Positions 23,341-36,300 of a DNA stretch of 64,000 bases are shown one piece after another; the stretch's first letter is position 1, and each line of letters opens with the position of its first letter. The translations under genes were made by a program, and so were the position numbers. Under the pieces are notes generated by a model. It saw only the letters and a program-made list of their open reading frames with translations, did no database searches and was not told the DNA's origin. Location of the stretch: NCBI RefSeq assembly GCF_028502605.1, contig NW_026611593.1:1302001-1366000 (forward strand). Direction: 5' to 3'. This DNA comes from Trichoderma breve (Eukaryota > Ascomycota > Sordariomycetes > Hypocreales > Hypocreaceae).

Positions 23341-24363
23341 ATGCGTTCCGTTCTTGCCTATGTGCTGGCCATGTTGGGCACCGGCACTACCCTCGAGAAA
23401 CCAGTCGGCGTGCCAGGCCTCATCTTCACAGAAGAATACATCGACAAGGTTGCCAACCACTCCGCTTCATTCCATCCGAACTTTAGCAAGAACACCGTTG
23501 CGGGAGTACAAGCCAATGGCCGCCTGGCTACAGCCGATGTCGACCTTTATTTCAGCGGATCTACAAATCTTGGAAGAGCTGCTTTTGAGCAGGCATTGGC
23601 GTTTGATCCTACTGGAGGACTCCGAGCTCAGTTCCTTGACAGACTCATCATTGTTGAAGGCAACATCGCCGCAACCCTTAGTGCTACCAGAATCACTACA
23701 AACAGCACAGATGCTCGCTTTGAGACAACACTAGCAGAGACTATGATTTTCGACAAAGATGCACTTCTCAGCCGCATCGTCAGCATCAGTGAAGGTGGAC
23801 TTCAAGCAGCGCAATTTGCTGGCGAGATAGCACCGCCGCCCCTCGAGCCGATTGTACGAAACCCTATTGCCAACACCTCGTCCGGCTTCACATTCAAAAT
23901 CAAGGAGAAGGCGGCGCAATTCAACATCAATTTCAACAACAAGAACGCTTCAGCCAACGGGCTCCTTGCTACAGAGAACGTCACGGTTGTTTCCGATGGC
24001 CGAAACTCAACGGGTCGTGCCTCGCTGGTGAACTTGTTTACTCGCTACAATACTTCGGTGCCGGATTTGCTGCAGCACGACGAGTTTGTCGTTGGCCAAG
24101 GCAACTGGGTTGCCACCGAATATATATTCCAGGGGACGCGAAATGGCACTTTCACCATGGTCAATGGAACGGAGGTTGCTCCTAATGGGGCTCAGTATCG
24201 TTCCAGAGGAATGCGGTTTATGAGATTCAATAAGGATGGCTTGATTGATTTGTTCTGGCAAGCAGCTGATAACGATATTTTCGTTAATCCTCTCAGCTTG
24301 TTGAATCCGCTTGCTGTTTTGAACAGTGTGGCACCCGAGTGTATTGCTCAGATTCCGGCGTAG
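23341..24363 (+). CDS. Secreted protein with two NTF2/SnoaL-like domains
   Basis: A single exon encoding 340 residues. It begins with a likely signal peptide (MRSVLAYVLAMLGTGTT). Two similar halves can be aligned: GRLATADVDLYFSGSTNLGR...LIIVEGNIAATLS in the first, and GLLATENVTVVSDGRNSTGR...FVVGQGNWVATEYIFQG in the second. Each is followed by a strand pair near DKDALLSRIVSI or NKDGLIDLFWQA, as in SnoaL-like domains. About ten N-glycosylation sequons (for example NHS, NFS, NVT, NST, NGT) support passage through the secretory pathway. Ligand or reaction unknown. It may relate to the single-domain NTF2-like gene at 21163-21725, although that protein lacks a signal peptide. Confidence 0.72.
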   Translation: MRSVLAYVLAMLGTGTTLEKPVGVPGLIFTEEYIDKVANHSASFHPNFSKNTVAGVQANGRLATADVDLYFSGSTNLGRAAFEQALAFDPTGGLRAQFLDRLIIVEGNIAATLSATRITTNSTDARFETTLAETMIFDKDALLSRIVSISEGGLQAAQFAGEIAPPPLEPIVRNPIANTSSGFTFKIKEKAAQFNINFNNKNASANGLLATENVTVVSDGRNSTGRASLVNLFTRYNTSVPDLLQHDEFVVGQGNWVATEYIFQGTRNGTFTMVNGTEVAPNGAQYRSRGMRFMRFNKDGLIDLFWQAADNDIFVNPLSLLNPLAVLNSVAPECIAQIPA

Positions 24364-24715
24364 AGTTGCCTTGACCTGGAGGTGGTGTAATGTAATTAAT
24401 TTTGTATTATTTATTTATTTATAGAGATTTTATTCAAGCCTGGATATTCTGGCTTAATATATCGTTGATGTTTCTTTGTTATTTCTTTACACAGCTTTTT
24501 GACTCTAGGTTAGGCAGCAGGACATGTATATTCCACAGCTACACTGTCTGCTGTAAATGCGCCACACAAAAGACAAGCCACACGGCACGGCAATACCTGA
24601 AACCCGATGCCGCTCAGCGCCCAAAATCTCAACAAAGCAATTCAAGGCTCAAGACTCAACCGCCGCAGACAATCATCTCCACCATAGAACTAATAAGCAT
24701 CATCTCATCTTCAAA

Positions 24716-25325
24716 ATGGGATCCGTCGTTCTCCCGCATCTGAACTCCGGCTGGCATGTCGACCAGGCCATCTTATCCGGTTCGTCATTCTCTTTAGTGT
24801 TGCTCATCATGATTTTCACATGTGATTTCAGTGCTGACCTGTTCCATAGAAGAAGATCGTCTCGTCGTCATCCGGTTTGGACGTGATCACGATCGGGTAA
24901 GAGAATCCATCTCCCGCTTTTCTTCTCTCATGAGCAAGCAGCTGACTGTCATTAGGACTGCATGCTGCAAGATGAAGTGCTCTACAAGATAGCCGACCGC
25001 GTCAAGAACTTTGCCGTCATTTACTTATGTGACATTGACGAGGTACGTTTCATCTTGCCCATGAGTGAGTGCTGCTTTTAACTAGAAACAGGTTCCTGAT
25101 TTCAACGCCATGTACGAGTTGTACGATCCTTGCTCTATTCTGTTCTTCTTCCGCAACAAGCACATGATGTGCGATTTCGGTACGGGTAACAACAACAAGC
25201 TCAACTGGGTGCTGGAGGATAAGCAAGAGCTCATTGACATTATTGAAACGATATACCGGGGAGCAAAGAAGGGTAGAGGTTTGGTGGTCAGCCCCAAGGA
25301 CTACAGCACGAGGCACAGATATTGA
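24716..25325 (+). CDS. dib1: U5 snRNP component Dim1/Dib1 (thioredoxin-like)
   Basis: Four exons, 24716-24779, 24850-24896, 24956-25042 and 25092-25325, encode 143 residues, the length usual for Dim1. Every junction has GT-AG ends; an example is CTGAC...CATAG at the second exon. Diagnostic stretches are LPHLNSGWHVDQAIL, DRLVVIRFGRDHDRDCM, LYKIADRVKNFAVIYLCDID, VPDFNAMYELYDPCSILFFF, and FGTGNNNKLNWVLEDKQELI. Dim1 has a thioredoxin fold without the redox CxxC and is an essential part of the U5/tri-snRNP that leaves before spliceosome activation. Notably, this spliceosomal gene is itself among the most intron-dense here. Confidence 0.95.
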
Positions 25326-26952
25326 GTTGGGAGCTGTCCCGTGAGCACGAGAGAGTGCTCTATTTATACCCCAGTGATTTTACTGTTATGAGAAAGGAAT
25401 ACGAAGGAAAATTCGACGTCGATCTACTGATCACACCGGACCCTAGCGGCATCACGGTTGTGCTTCTGCGCTTGCGCCGTGGAAGATTATGATGCCCGTT
25501 AACGGTGACGCGCGATCAATCCCACGATAATGCTCGGATTAAGGCAGCCGAGAGGAGTTTATCTCACACCAAATGTACCGGCAGCGATGAATCCTTTACA
25601 GAGATTTGCTATAGTGAGACCGATTAGATTCTTGACGCGTTGTGCATATATCGACTAGGAAAACAACGAATAGTCGTATGCAGGATATAACGGTAGTCAT
25701 AAGCATATCGAGAATCGAAGAAAATATCCCGTCGGATACATTGATGACGGAATTCGGAGCCGGCGCCTAAATTCTCCCTGCAATGCTTGATGTGATTCGG
25801 AGAATTTTCCGTTGCCCAGCCGTAGACGTCGGCAGTGGTTCTTGGGCCCCTCTCAGCTGTTTGTTGTACTCGTATATACGTGCATGCTTGACAATATGTA
25901 TTTACATGTGAATAGCGCATATGTGAAAACGAGCCTTTGATGTGCTCTGAAAAACTTCACTATCGTTCGAATTGACCTCATTCTGGCATTATTTGGAAGC
26001 GACACAAGTACGTTGCAGAACGTTAGATCTAGCTGCTGGATACTTTGCATGATGATGCATTTAATTTGTCTAAGAATAATACTATCTCTCAAAATCTCCA
26101 GCTGAGTACCATCGCAATTAGAAATCCAGAATCTGGAGATCCAAGATGCTCCGAATTTTAATCCGGATCGAACGAAATACTCATTCCCATTACCCAACCC
26201 CGAGAAAGCCTTGTTCTAACCCACGAATAGGAAATCTGGGAATAACCTGATCTTCCATCACCCGGCATATGGATCGCCAGATGCCTCCCGCATTAGACAT
26301 AGTCGCGGAGCCATGTGCCGTCCATCCTGGGTTCAAATTGCGGGGGTGGAGCGTCATTCTCCAATAACGAACACGACGGAACATCGCCGGGTTGCGTATG
26401 CATGCATAGTGTGTTGTGTTGAGTTGAGAAAGCAAAGCCCATGTTACGCTGCAATGGCGATGGGCAATGATGCTGCTGTGCGCGTTCCGGTTGGTGCGCT
26501 TCCTCGATAGGGAACTCTCCAGGTTCCTCCTGTTGTATTCCGAAAATAGATGGCTCTTATAAACGGTACTATGTAAAGAGGCACTTTTGTTTTGGACTAT
26601 AAGTGGCCCTTGGCGTTGAAGTTGTCTCGTATCATAGTGTGCATGTACGTGCGTGCATTTGAGGGAGATTGAGTTGTAACACGGCTCCCTCTCCGCACTT
26701 CCGTAGGGTTAATTCTCCCAAAAGTCATTGAGCCGAGCATTGTGGGACAATTATAAATGCGATTCAACTCCCCTCAGTGTCTTGTCTCTTTAATCCGTGG
26801 TGATTCAAGTCAGAGGAGTAAGCTATTCATTGCTAAATCTCCGAACCGCAAGAGAAGTGGCGATACACCTCTTCCATTATAAGAGGAAGACGACCGGCTT
26901 CATCAAAATATATTGTTCTTTAAGCCAAGCCTCTTGAAGAAAGTTTTAGAAA
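25326..26952. other. Intergenic region and alpha-galactosidase promoter
   Basis: About 1.6 kb without a supported gene. The right end is the alpha-galactosidase promoter, with a TATAAAT at 26752-26758 about 195 bases before the ATG. Short frames in both directions have no recognisable features. Confidence 0.5.
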
Positions 26953-28608
26953 ATGGGACCTCGCTCAATCAACAGCGGCGGAAAGCCTTCCGTCTGGGCT
27001 GGCCTTGCGCTCCTTGTCTCTGGTGCACGCGCAATTGCGATGCCCGATGGACACACTGTAAGATTGTGTCCCTCCCTCACCTATAAAGGTGTCTCTGTAT
27101 TCTGAGATGCTGAAAAAATATCTAGGGAAAAGTTCCAAGTTTGGGATGGAATTCGTGGAATGCGTATCACTGCGACATTGACGAAAGCAAATTCCTGTCA
27201 GCCGCCGAACTGATTGTGAGCTCTGGCCTTCTTGACGCAGGATACGAATATGTCAACAGTAAGCCAATCCCTTCGGATTACTAGTCAGCAGCTGCTGATT
27301 CAATTCCTAGTCGATGATTGTTGGTCGATGAAGGATGGGCGGGTTGACGGCCATATTGCTCCTAATACCACTCGTTTCCCTGATGGTATCGATGGATTGG
27401 CCCAAAAAGTCCACGCTCTGGGCTTGAAATTGGGTATTTACAGTAGTAAGTTGCCTTTGCTCGACCCTTGACCAATATATCGAGAAATCATCCTGACGCT
27501 AACTATGTACCAGCTGCTGGAACTGACACTTGCGCTGGCTACCCAGCAAGTCTCGGATACGAGGATGTCGATGCTGCCGACTTTGCCAACTGGGGAGTTG
27601 ATTGTAAGTGCATTATACATGTATCCCACAACAGGGAGTATTGAAAGCTAACCATTCATATTCAAATAGATCTGAAATAGTGAGTCTAAAGTTCTGGTTC
27701 CTGCTTATGAGCATGAAAAGACCAACGTTGACTAACAATGTTCAAGTGATAACTGCAACGTTCCCTCAGACTGGCAAGATGAATACGTTGCCTGCATCCC
27801 AGACGCTTCCACGTCTGGTCCCAATGGCACCTGCACCACCGCCAACACGCCGAACCTCGCTCCTCCAGGATACGACTGGAGTACGTCCAAATCAGCCCAG
27901 CGCTTCGGAGCCATGCGGGACGCCCTGGCTAAGCAGAGCCACGAGATTGTGCTGAGCCTGTGTATCTGGGGCACAGCCGACGTCTTCTCCTGGGGCAACT
28001 CGACGGGCATCAACTGGCGCATGAGCGGCGACATTTCTCCCGACTGGGGCTCTGTCACGCACATCCTCAACTTGAACTCGTTCAAGATGAACTCCATCGG
28101 CTTCTGGGGCCACAACGACGCAGACATGCTCGAGGTTGGCAACGGCGACTTGACCGTCGCCGAGACACGCACGCACTTTGCCTTGTGGGCAGCCATGAAG
28201 TCACCGCTTCTCATCGGAACGGATCTCTCTCAGCTGTCGCAGGATAACATCAACTTGTTGAAGAACAAGCACTTGCTGGCGTTCAACCAGGATAAGGTCT
28301 ACGGTCGCCCGGCTACTCCGTACAAATGGGGAATCAACCCTGACTGGACGTACAACTCTACGTATCCTGCCGAGTTTTGGGCTGGTCCATCGACCAAGGG
28401 GCATCTGGTGCTGATGGTGAATACTTTGGATAAGACAGTTACAAAGGAGGCCAAGTGGCATGAGATTCCGGGCTTGTCCGCCGGACACTACGAAGTGCGA
28501 GATGTGTGGAGTGACAAGAACCTTGGCTGTCTTAGTTCATACAAGGCGGCTGTTGCTGCCCACGACACTGCTGTTATATTGGTTGGGAAGAAGTGCAGGA
28601 AATGGTAG
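26953..28608 (+). CDS. agl1: Alpha-galactosidase, glycoside hydrolase family 27, secreted
   Basis: Six exons: 26953-27057, 27126-27258, 27311-27445, 27514-27603, a 10-nt micro-exon 27670-27679, and 27747-28608. They encode 444 residues. A signal peptide (about residues 1-27, [13 protein letters not shown]) precedes [18 protein letters not shown] sequence, here [15 protein letters not shown]. The nucleophile Asp is in YLKYDNC (about residue 159), formed across the micro-exon. The acid/base Asp is in WRMSGDI (about residue 253). After removing 27 residues these fall at 132 and 226, the positions I know for the T. reesei enzyme. The enzyme releases terminal alpha-galactose from melibiose-type oligosaccharides and galactomannan side chains outside the cell. 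Sequons such as NTT, NGT and NST indicate glycosylation. Confidence 0.95.
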
Positions 28609-29369
28609 ATGTAGGCTATAATTTAAAACAGCCTTGTTCAATTGAAGTATTGATGCAGGTAGTGGCCAATACAATATTAAACAATTCTCAACGTCTTTAG
28701 TATGTGCAGTAGCAATCTGTGCTCTCTACAAGGCATTATCAGCATCCAGGATGGGAATTATGATCAGTATATATATAAGAGAGACAATATTTCAATATTA
28801 TATAAATAGTCACATGTATATGTTAATCCTAAAATGCTGATCATCAAAAATTGTCCCCGTGGTTGAAAAGACGCTGAATCTTGTTTTCCAACCGTTGCCC
28901 CAAAACGGAAAAGTCTTCAGCGCCTTTCATCCACCAACACTTTCAGAGCAACTCCCAGTTGCGTCAGTCATTCCGCCCTGCGACGCCCATTGAACAACTA
29001 AATCTTCTATTGTTCAATCGCCGGATTGCTGGGTGAGCAATTCTAGCACCAATTGATGGGCTCATGGCTCGTGCTCAATCGTCTGCTCTGAGTCCGGGAA
29101 TCGCAGCATTTTCTCCCTCTGACGTAGATGCCGAACGCCGACGATGATATTCCAAGGCCTGCCGAACATGCGATGCCGACTTTGATGTTCTTATCTCATT
29201 TCACTTGATCGGACTTTCGATTCTTTTAATATTAATTCTACGTTACATACAAAGCAGCTCCCGCCATGAGAACACCAACTGAGTGAAATCTCAGCCATTG
29301 GATCTAAAGAACCTTGAAGTCTTGAAGATCCTCGGATCTCAAGACTCATAAATAGATCTCAACGTCAAC
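28609..29369. other. Intergenic spacer
   Basis: 3' flank of the alpha-galactosidase gene and promoter of the BRE4-like gene. No gene seen. Confidence 0.55.
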
Positions 29370-32300
29370 ATGGCCGCCAATAGCTCACCAGACCCCGAAA
29401 GCTTCACTCCACCGGCTCATATCCAGAGCAATAGCGATGTCGAAAATGATCCTCAGTCGCTATCCAGTCCTACATCCACCAGGCTACGCTTCCTTGCCCA
29501 AACTCCACCGCTCAAGACAACAACCACCTCAGCAGCACAGTCCGAATACGGCAGCAGACGCAGCTCTTACATCATCCCGATAGACCAGATTCTCCCCGAA
29601 GATCATATCGATCCGGACACGTTTGGCGTGGCCGAGGAGCGAGATGGCTTCTTTGACGCATTATTCCTTAAGCACACGCCGTTGATGCCGCAAGGCTTTG
29701 TAGAACGATCTAGGGCATCGTTGCCCGCTGCTTTCGACGAAGAGTCGCCATTGGCGGCTAATCGGTTTATTCCAAGACAGATTCAAGGGGTTAAATCGGT
29801 GCTCCGACGTGTCGCCACAACTCGAACCGGCATTCGTCTCCTCAGATCCTTTACCGCCTATTTCGCAGCGTACATTCTGTGCTTGATACCGGCTGTCCGA
29901 AGATGGCTTGGTCCAATTCACTATATGATTGCCGTCTCAGTCATCTTGAACCACCCAGCAAGGACTTTGGGTGCGCAGGTTGAAGGCACCATCTTTACCA
30001 CTATTGGGACAGCAGCCGGGATTGGATGGGGAGTTACCGGCCTCTTACTATCGACATCGACCTCTGCCGCCAGCAATGGCTATGGGGGTATTCTGGCCTT
30101 ATTCTTGGCTCTATTCATGGCAGTCATAGCATGGATACGGTCATTTTATGCGAGATTCTACCAGATGGTCGTGTGTGCAGGCGTAGCAATCATCTTCACT
30201 GTCTTATCTCAGACTCAAGGACACATTATTGTGTGGGAGAAGCTGAGAAATTATGCTGTTCCTTGGCTCTTTGGTCAGGCCATCGCACTGCTGGTAAACA
30301 GTACCATCTTCCCTGACGCTGGTGCAAGACCGCTTGCTCTTATTTTCCACAATTCCTTTTCCCTCATGCTGGTTCGTACATCCTCATCGTCTCTCATACC
30401 TTGGTCGTCGTATCTCATCTGACTCTTTCCATTGTCTAGGAGGCAATTGTGATTCCACGTCCGCGAGACACCAGATTCAGGCGCAGTCTTGTTCGCGCGT
30501 TTGTAGACCTGTCTGCTGCCAACCGTGAGATGCGGTCCAGCCTCACCATTACCCGATTCAAGCCAGACGATGTCAGAGACTTGCGAAACATCATGCAAGC
30601 CGTTATCCGCGCGCTGCTGGCCATGGAAACTGAGAGCGCCCTCTTCAGTGAGACCGACGATGGCAATGTTCCGATTGTAGTCGAGGCCACCCAGATGTCT
30701 TCTTCATCTTCCAGCAGCAATGATCTCAACAATATGACAGCGGAAAAGACTCCTGGTGTATTGAAAGAGGCAGATGTAACGCGTACAGTGATTCGGAAAC
30801 TGGCAAAGCCTACCAAAGAGATTCTGGCTTGCATGAACCTAGGGCTGCAGGCAAGCCAAGCTGCGTTGATGGACCTCTCTGGCTACCGACAATATCTCGG
30901 CCCTCCAATGGCCGTTTCATCTGACATTGCCCCCGTCCAAATTCGAATGAGGACTGCCAAAGCCATCTTCGATGCCGTCGAGTCAGAACTCCTTGAATCG
31001 GGCCAGCTACCCTCATCATCAATGAACGATTCGGCCATCGTCCAACTATTCATCTTTGCCAGACATCTTCGCGAAACCGCAACCACAATCGAAAGCCTCA
31101 TGGGCAAAGTATACAACATGCAACAATGCTCCAACTGGCCACGGCCTCACCTACCGTCATATCCACTCCACAAAGCCGTCCACTGCGTCAACCCTCAAGT
31201 TACCCATGACAGAGGCGGAGCCACAGCCGGATCATACCATGTCACGTTCCTTCAAATTGCTCATGCTCTAGAATCAATCAAGTGTCGAGAATACAAACCT
31301 TTGGAGAAATACGAAGACGACATCTCTGAGACAGAATTACACGCCGAACTGACGCATCTCACGGATCCTGGTGCGCCGCCCGATCTAGGGACCAAGAAAA
31401 ACAGCGTGAGCTACAAAATCTGGCAGGTATTGCACCTTTTACAAGGCTATGAGAGCCGATACGCCTTCAAAACCGTCTTGGTCACGTCTCTTCTTGCAAT
31501 TCCCTCTTATCTCAGCTGGGACAAGGTTTGGTGGGATGAATACGAAGCTTGGTGGGCCGTTACCATGAGCTGGCTGCTTATTCACGCCCGTGTAGGCGGC
31601 AATGTACAGGACCTGATTGCTAGAGCTGTCCTGGCTATATTAGGTGCCGTATGGGCAGGGATTTCACATGCCGCGGGAGATGGAAATCCCTACGTGGTTG
31701 CAGTATTTGCAGCTATTTTCATGATACCCATGCTCTATCGATTTACGCTGAGCTCCCATCCGGTAGGATCTCTATCCTTTATGACTGTTTGGATGAGACT
31801 AATGAATGATGATAGAGATCTGGACTCGTTGGTTGCTTGTCTTTCACAGTCATTTCACTCCAGCTCCAGGCCGGCAATCTCCCTTCCTCAGCAGCTCTAA
31901 CCACCGTCTACCGAGGCGTCGTGTTCCTCGTTGGCACAACTGCACCCATCGTGGTCAACTGGTGTCTATGGCCATTTATCGCAAGACACGAGCTCAGGAA
32001 ATCACTCTCTTCAATGCTCTTCTTCCTGAGCATCATTTACCGAAGTACTCCTACAATCATATATCATAACCTTCATAGGTAACCTTATTAACCACTTCAC
32101 AGACGTCGTTGCAAAATACATTTACTTCGAAGAAGGCAAAGAGCCCACCCCAGAAGACATCGTCAACTCCGAAATCCTCGAAGGCCGCATCAGAGAAGGC
32201 TTTGTACGAATCAGACAGCTCCTCGTAAGCCAACCTCCCTAACTATTCCCCTGCCACTAACCACCAAACCATATATATATATATATACATATACATGAAT

Positions 32301-33115
32301 CCATCAAAACTAACACTGGCTGAATAGGTCATGACCCGTCACGAAGTCCGCCTCCGCAGCCCCTTCAACCCCCTCCCATACTCCGGCCTAGCAGACTCCT
32401 GCGAACGCTTCTTCGACTACCTCATCGCCGTGCGCCAATCCGCCGTCTTCTACAACCCAGACTACATCCGCGACGACCCCGTCGCCGCACAGCGCCTCCT
32501 CGGCTTCAGGAGAGATGCCGTAGCCTCCATCTTAGCTAACCTGTACATTTTCGCCGGAGCTCTCAGGGCGGACCGAAAAGTCCCAGTATGCACACTCCCA
32601 ATAACTCTTCCAACCTCCTGAATCATCATTCTACCATCTAAACTCCAATATCATCATTCTCTGTCTAAACTCCAATACTAACAACCTCTAGCGCTACCTC
32701 CCCAGCGCCGCCGCAGCAAGAAGAAAACTCCTCCTAGAAACCGCCGCCGTGGAAGACGAAATGGCGCAGCACAGCCACGAGAGCGACGTCCGATGGCACA
32801 AGAAGTGGAGCGACATATACAGCTACTCGTACAACGAGAGTCTCACAGGCTGCGTGGCCCAACTGGAAGAACTAGAGAGGTTCACCAAGTTCATCGTCGG
32901 CGAGCAAGGGTAATTATATCTTTCCCCCCAGCTAATTAGCTAATTCTATCTGAAGTTGTGCTCTAATGCTTGATAGGTTTGATGAGGAGTGTAAGTTAGG
33001 ACAGCATTACGAGGATGACACCGAAGAGGAGGAAGTAGAAGAGGAAGAACAAGAAGACCACGAACACGACCAAGATGAAGACAATGATGATCAACACTCA
33101 AGACGGACGGAATAA
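29370..33115 (+). CDS. BRE4-like / FUSC-type multi-pass membrane transporter
   Basis: Seven exons, 29370-30371, 30440-31762, 31816-32044, 32103-32224, 32328-32585, 32692-32909 and 32977-33115, give 1096 residues with phase preserved at every junction. An N-terminal cytosolic part is followed by a membrane block (SFTAYFAAYILCLIPAV, MIAVSVILNHPA, GILALFLALFMAVIAWI, VVCAGVAIIFTVLS), a long cytosolic region, and a second block (FKTVLVTSLLAIPSYLSWDK, WWAVTMSWLLIHARVGG, VVAVFAAIFMIPMLYRF, VVFLVGTTAPIVVNWCLWPF). The C-terminal cytosolic domain (EGRIREGFVRIRQLLVMTRHE) ends in an acidic tail. The architecture is that of fungal BRE4/DUF2421 proteins, related to fusaric acid resistance and aromatic acid exporters. 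Substrate unknown; a role in drug or organic acid efflux is inference. The third intron's weak donor (GTACTC) was picked for phase and is the least certain junction. Confidence 0.82.
32272..32295 (+). repeat. AT dinucleotide-rich run in an intron
   Basis: An ATATAT run continuing into TATACATATACAT, inside the fourth intron of the BRE4-like gene. Confidence 0.7.
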
Positions 33116-33300
33116 GCAAACGTAATATTTCGTAAATCTGAATTCTTGCCAGAATAATACCCTGAATGCAATGCCTTGTTATCCTTTGCTTTACAAATAT
33201 CCTATGACCCCATAATCACACGCGTCCAACAGCTATAAAACTCATAATCAATCCTACCACCCGGCAGAGAAATATGCAACAAAAAGCCTCCGTCTCAAAT

Positions 33301-36300
33301 TCAATATGCGCCATTCGTCATTTCATTCAGTATATCCTTCGTAATCAGCTTGTCCTTGAGTAGCATCCCCTCGCCCATCCTTGCTCTTCTCGGTGACGGC
33401 CTCTTATTCTCCTTGTCCTTATACGAAGTAGGACTCACCCTGGTTGGCCTCTTTGGTGACCTCCGGGGCGTCCGCTGCGTTGTGAGCTGTGTGCTCAAAT
33501 CTTCAAAACAGTGATTCTGAAGCGCGTTATCCGGCAAGTGATATATCCAATTACGATCGTCCATCAGCGAGATGAATTTGCTCAGCATATTCTCATCTCC
33601 GCTTCCCTTGAGGGTGCCCATGCTGCCCACAACGAGCAGCTTCGTCTTTGCACGGGTAAACGCCACGTTGATACGCCGCCAGTCTTTGAGCAGATCTCCG
33701 ATGTTGCACGCCTCGTTGCTTCGTACCAGGCTCAGTACAATGACCTCCTTGTCTCGCCCCTGAAAGCGATCCGTTGTGTGCATTTCCACACCAGGAAAGT
33801 GCTTGAGCTTATCCTTTAGGAGGTGTAGCTGCGCACGGTAATGTGTCATGACACCAATCTCGGTGGCTGGCACGCCTACAGTAAGCAAGCTTTCGACAAG
33901 TTGTGAAACGACTTGTCCTTCGGCCGAGTTAATGATACGCTTGCCTTGAGCCTCTTCTCGAACTTGTGGACGAATTGTATCGGTGTCAACAAACCGAACG
34001 CGAGCTTCAGCATCCAGGAGATCGTAAAGCCAGCATCGTGAAGGGACGGGCCCGGTACAAAACGAGCCAGTTGTTCCAGAGCGATGTATCGTTGTTGAGT
34101 CGTGGTGGCGCTGTCTGAGAGACTCCATGCTGGGAATGTGAAGCTTCTTCTTGCGCAAAGCTTCCGTGCCACAGCGAAGTCTGCCATTGTAGATGAGGGT
34201 GTTGCTGAGAGTCATAATATCTTCGCACATACGGTACTGGTGCTCCAGGTTGACGACAGACTGCGGGTGCGTATCTGATAGTAGTTTGAAGAGACTCACA
34301 TCCAAGCCGCCTAGCCTGGCCTCTTCATTCTTCACCACAGGGGGAAGCTGGTTGTGGTCTCCTACTAGAACAAACGTCCTTGCCAGTCGAATTGGGCCGG
34401 CGCAGATGGGCAACGTAATCTGTGATGCCTCATCTACGATGCAGTAGTCAAAGGAGCGCTCCAAGAAGACTTGGTGATTAATTCCCAGACAAGTCGTGGC
34501 GACAATTGGTGTTCCGTGCCACGCTTCCTTAATCTCCTCAAACGTCTTCTTCGGCTGACCCGCGAGATGTGCAAAATCTTGAACCTCGGGGTGAACCTTT
34601 GCAGGAGCGCCAAGTCGGAGGATGGGGATTTTATCCGACTTGAGCTTGAGGAGGATGTTGTCAACAGCAGTGTGCGTATGAGATGTCAGCAACACTGTCT
34701 TGTTTTGCGAAACGAGAGCCTTGATGATATGAGCAATGGTAGTCGTCTTGCCGGTGCCAGGCATTCCTAGTACAAGCGCATAATCCTGCGCGCTCATGAC
34801 CTTTTCGATTGCTCGCTTCTGATCGACATTCAAGTTCTCCCCGTCTGTGACGGTGTATTGCGTTGCCACTGTTTTAAATCTAGGAGGAACCAAATCCACA
34901 ATCAAGTTGCGAATCTGCACCGCGGCCGGCACATCATTCGCCATCATCTGGATCAAGTTGTTTCTCACAGTGGCCATGCCATTGCTGAACTCGTCCTGAT
35001 CAAGGCGGTATCTGATTGGCGCCTCCTTGATTTTCCCTTGGCTCTGATCAATAGATGCGCCCTCTGGCGCAACTTCCATAATACTAGCGAAGACTTGATT
35101 GCTGACTTCGTCAAATCCAGGCTGTCGAATTCTCGCATTGTGTAATCGCCGGTCGACCGCAACGCTTATCCTTTGCTTTCGAACAGAAGTGATGTAGCCA
35201 ATCGCCAGAGCATAATGCCCTTCTTCGTCTGAAACGACAACTGGCTCGCCAACCGTCAATTCTGATCCGATAAACGTAAAATTAGGCGGAGGCTCGCGTT
35301 TGATAAAGGTGTAGTGGTATCGATTAATCCGTGGGTTATCCTCATCGACCAACGCAGACCCTTCTTCAATGATGACATCGGAAAAGCACCGAGATTTTTT
35401 CTCACGCTCAGCACTCGTCATCGTCCAAAGTTCCCTCTTAGTCTTTTGCCCTTCCTTTTCTTCCTTTGTAAGCAAGTTTTCCCACTTGATGAAAAAATCT
35501 TGATGTTTTGGCGTTAAATGCTTGATGACTTCGTCAAACTTCTCATTCATGCCGCTAGATTCCCCATTACCATCATCAGCTAGCCGGTGATAGATGAAAC
35601 AGGAAGTCTTTGCATAGCACTTTCCACACATGTGCTTGCTCTTTAGCATGGGAGGTAGTTGGACGCTTCGCTCTCGGATATAACATGCTAGTTGGTTTCG
35701 CTGCATAACCATGTGTCGAAGTTCATGTCTAATGGCGGGAATTCGCATCGTTTTAGATGTCTCCATGTAGTATAAAATACCATAGGCAATATCAATGTCA
35801 TAACGGTCCGATAGTAGGAGAGTGTAGAGAGCCGTCTGCGCCATGTGGTTGCTGTTGGCATGTTTGCCAGTCTTGACTTCGAATGGTACTGTCAACACTT
35901 GGCTCTGCTTGCCGTCCAACATTGCGACTTCGACTGTTGCATCAATGTTTCCCTTCAGTCCATACATAGGCGACCAGACATGCTCTTCTACGTCAAGCAA
36001 CTTTCTAACGGCGATAGTAGCCCTATCACCATTTCTTCCCTCGACAATGGCATCGGTCTTGACAGGTGTTAGCATCCAGTATATGCGAAATAGCAGATTA
36101 CCATCATCTTACCTGCGGTTGAGACGCAACAAAACTCCGAGCCCAATAGCTGAGCTCAGTCATTTTTGATTGAAGGTGTTCTTTCGCAGCCGCAATGCCA
36201 ACTTTAATTGTATACAAATCCTCAATGTGTTTCTCAATGTTCTTATCAATCAACTGAGATAGAAAAGGGAGATCAAAGTTGTTGGCGAGTAATGCTGCCT

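Noticed and set aside
25624..26435. Minus-strand frames between Dim1 and the alpha-galactosidase
   Set aside because: They overlap each other, lack domains, and the sequence behaves as an AT-rich spacer.
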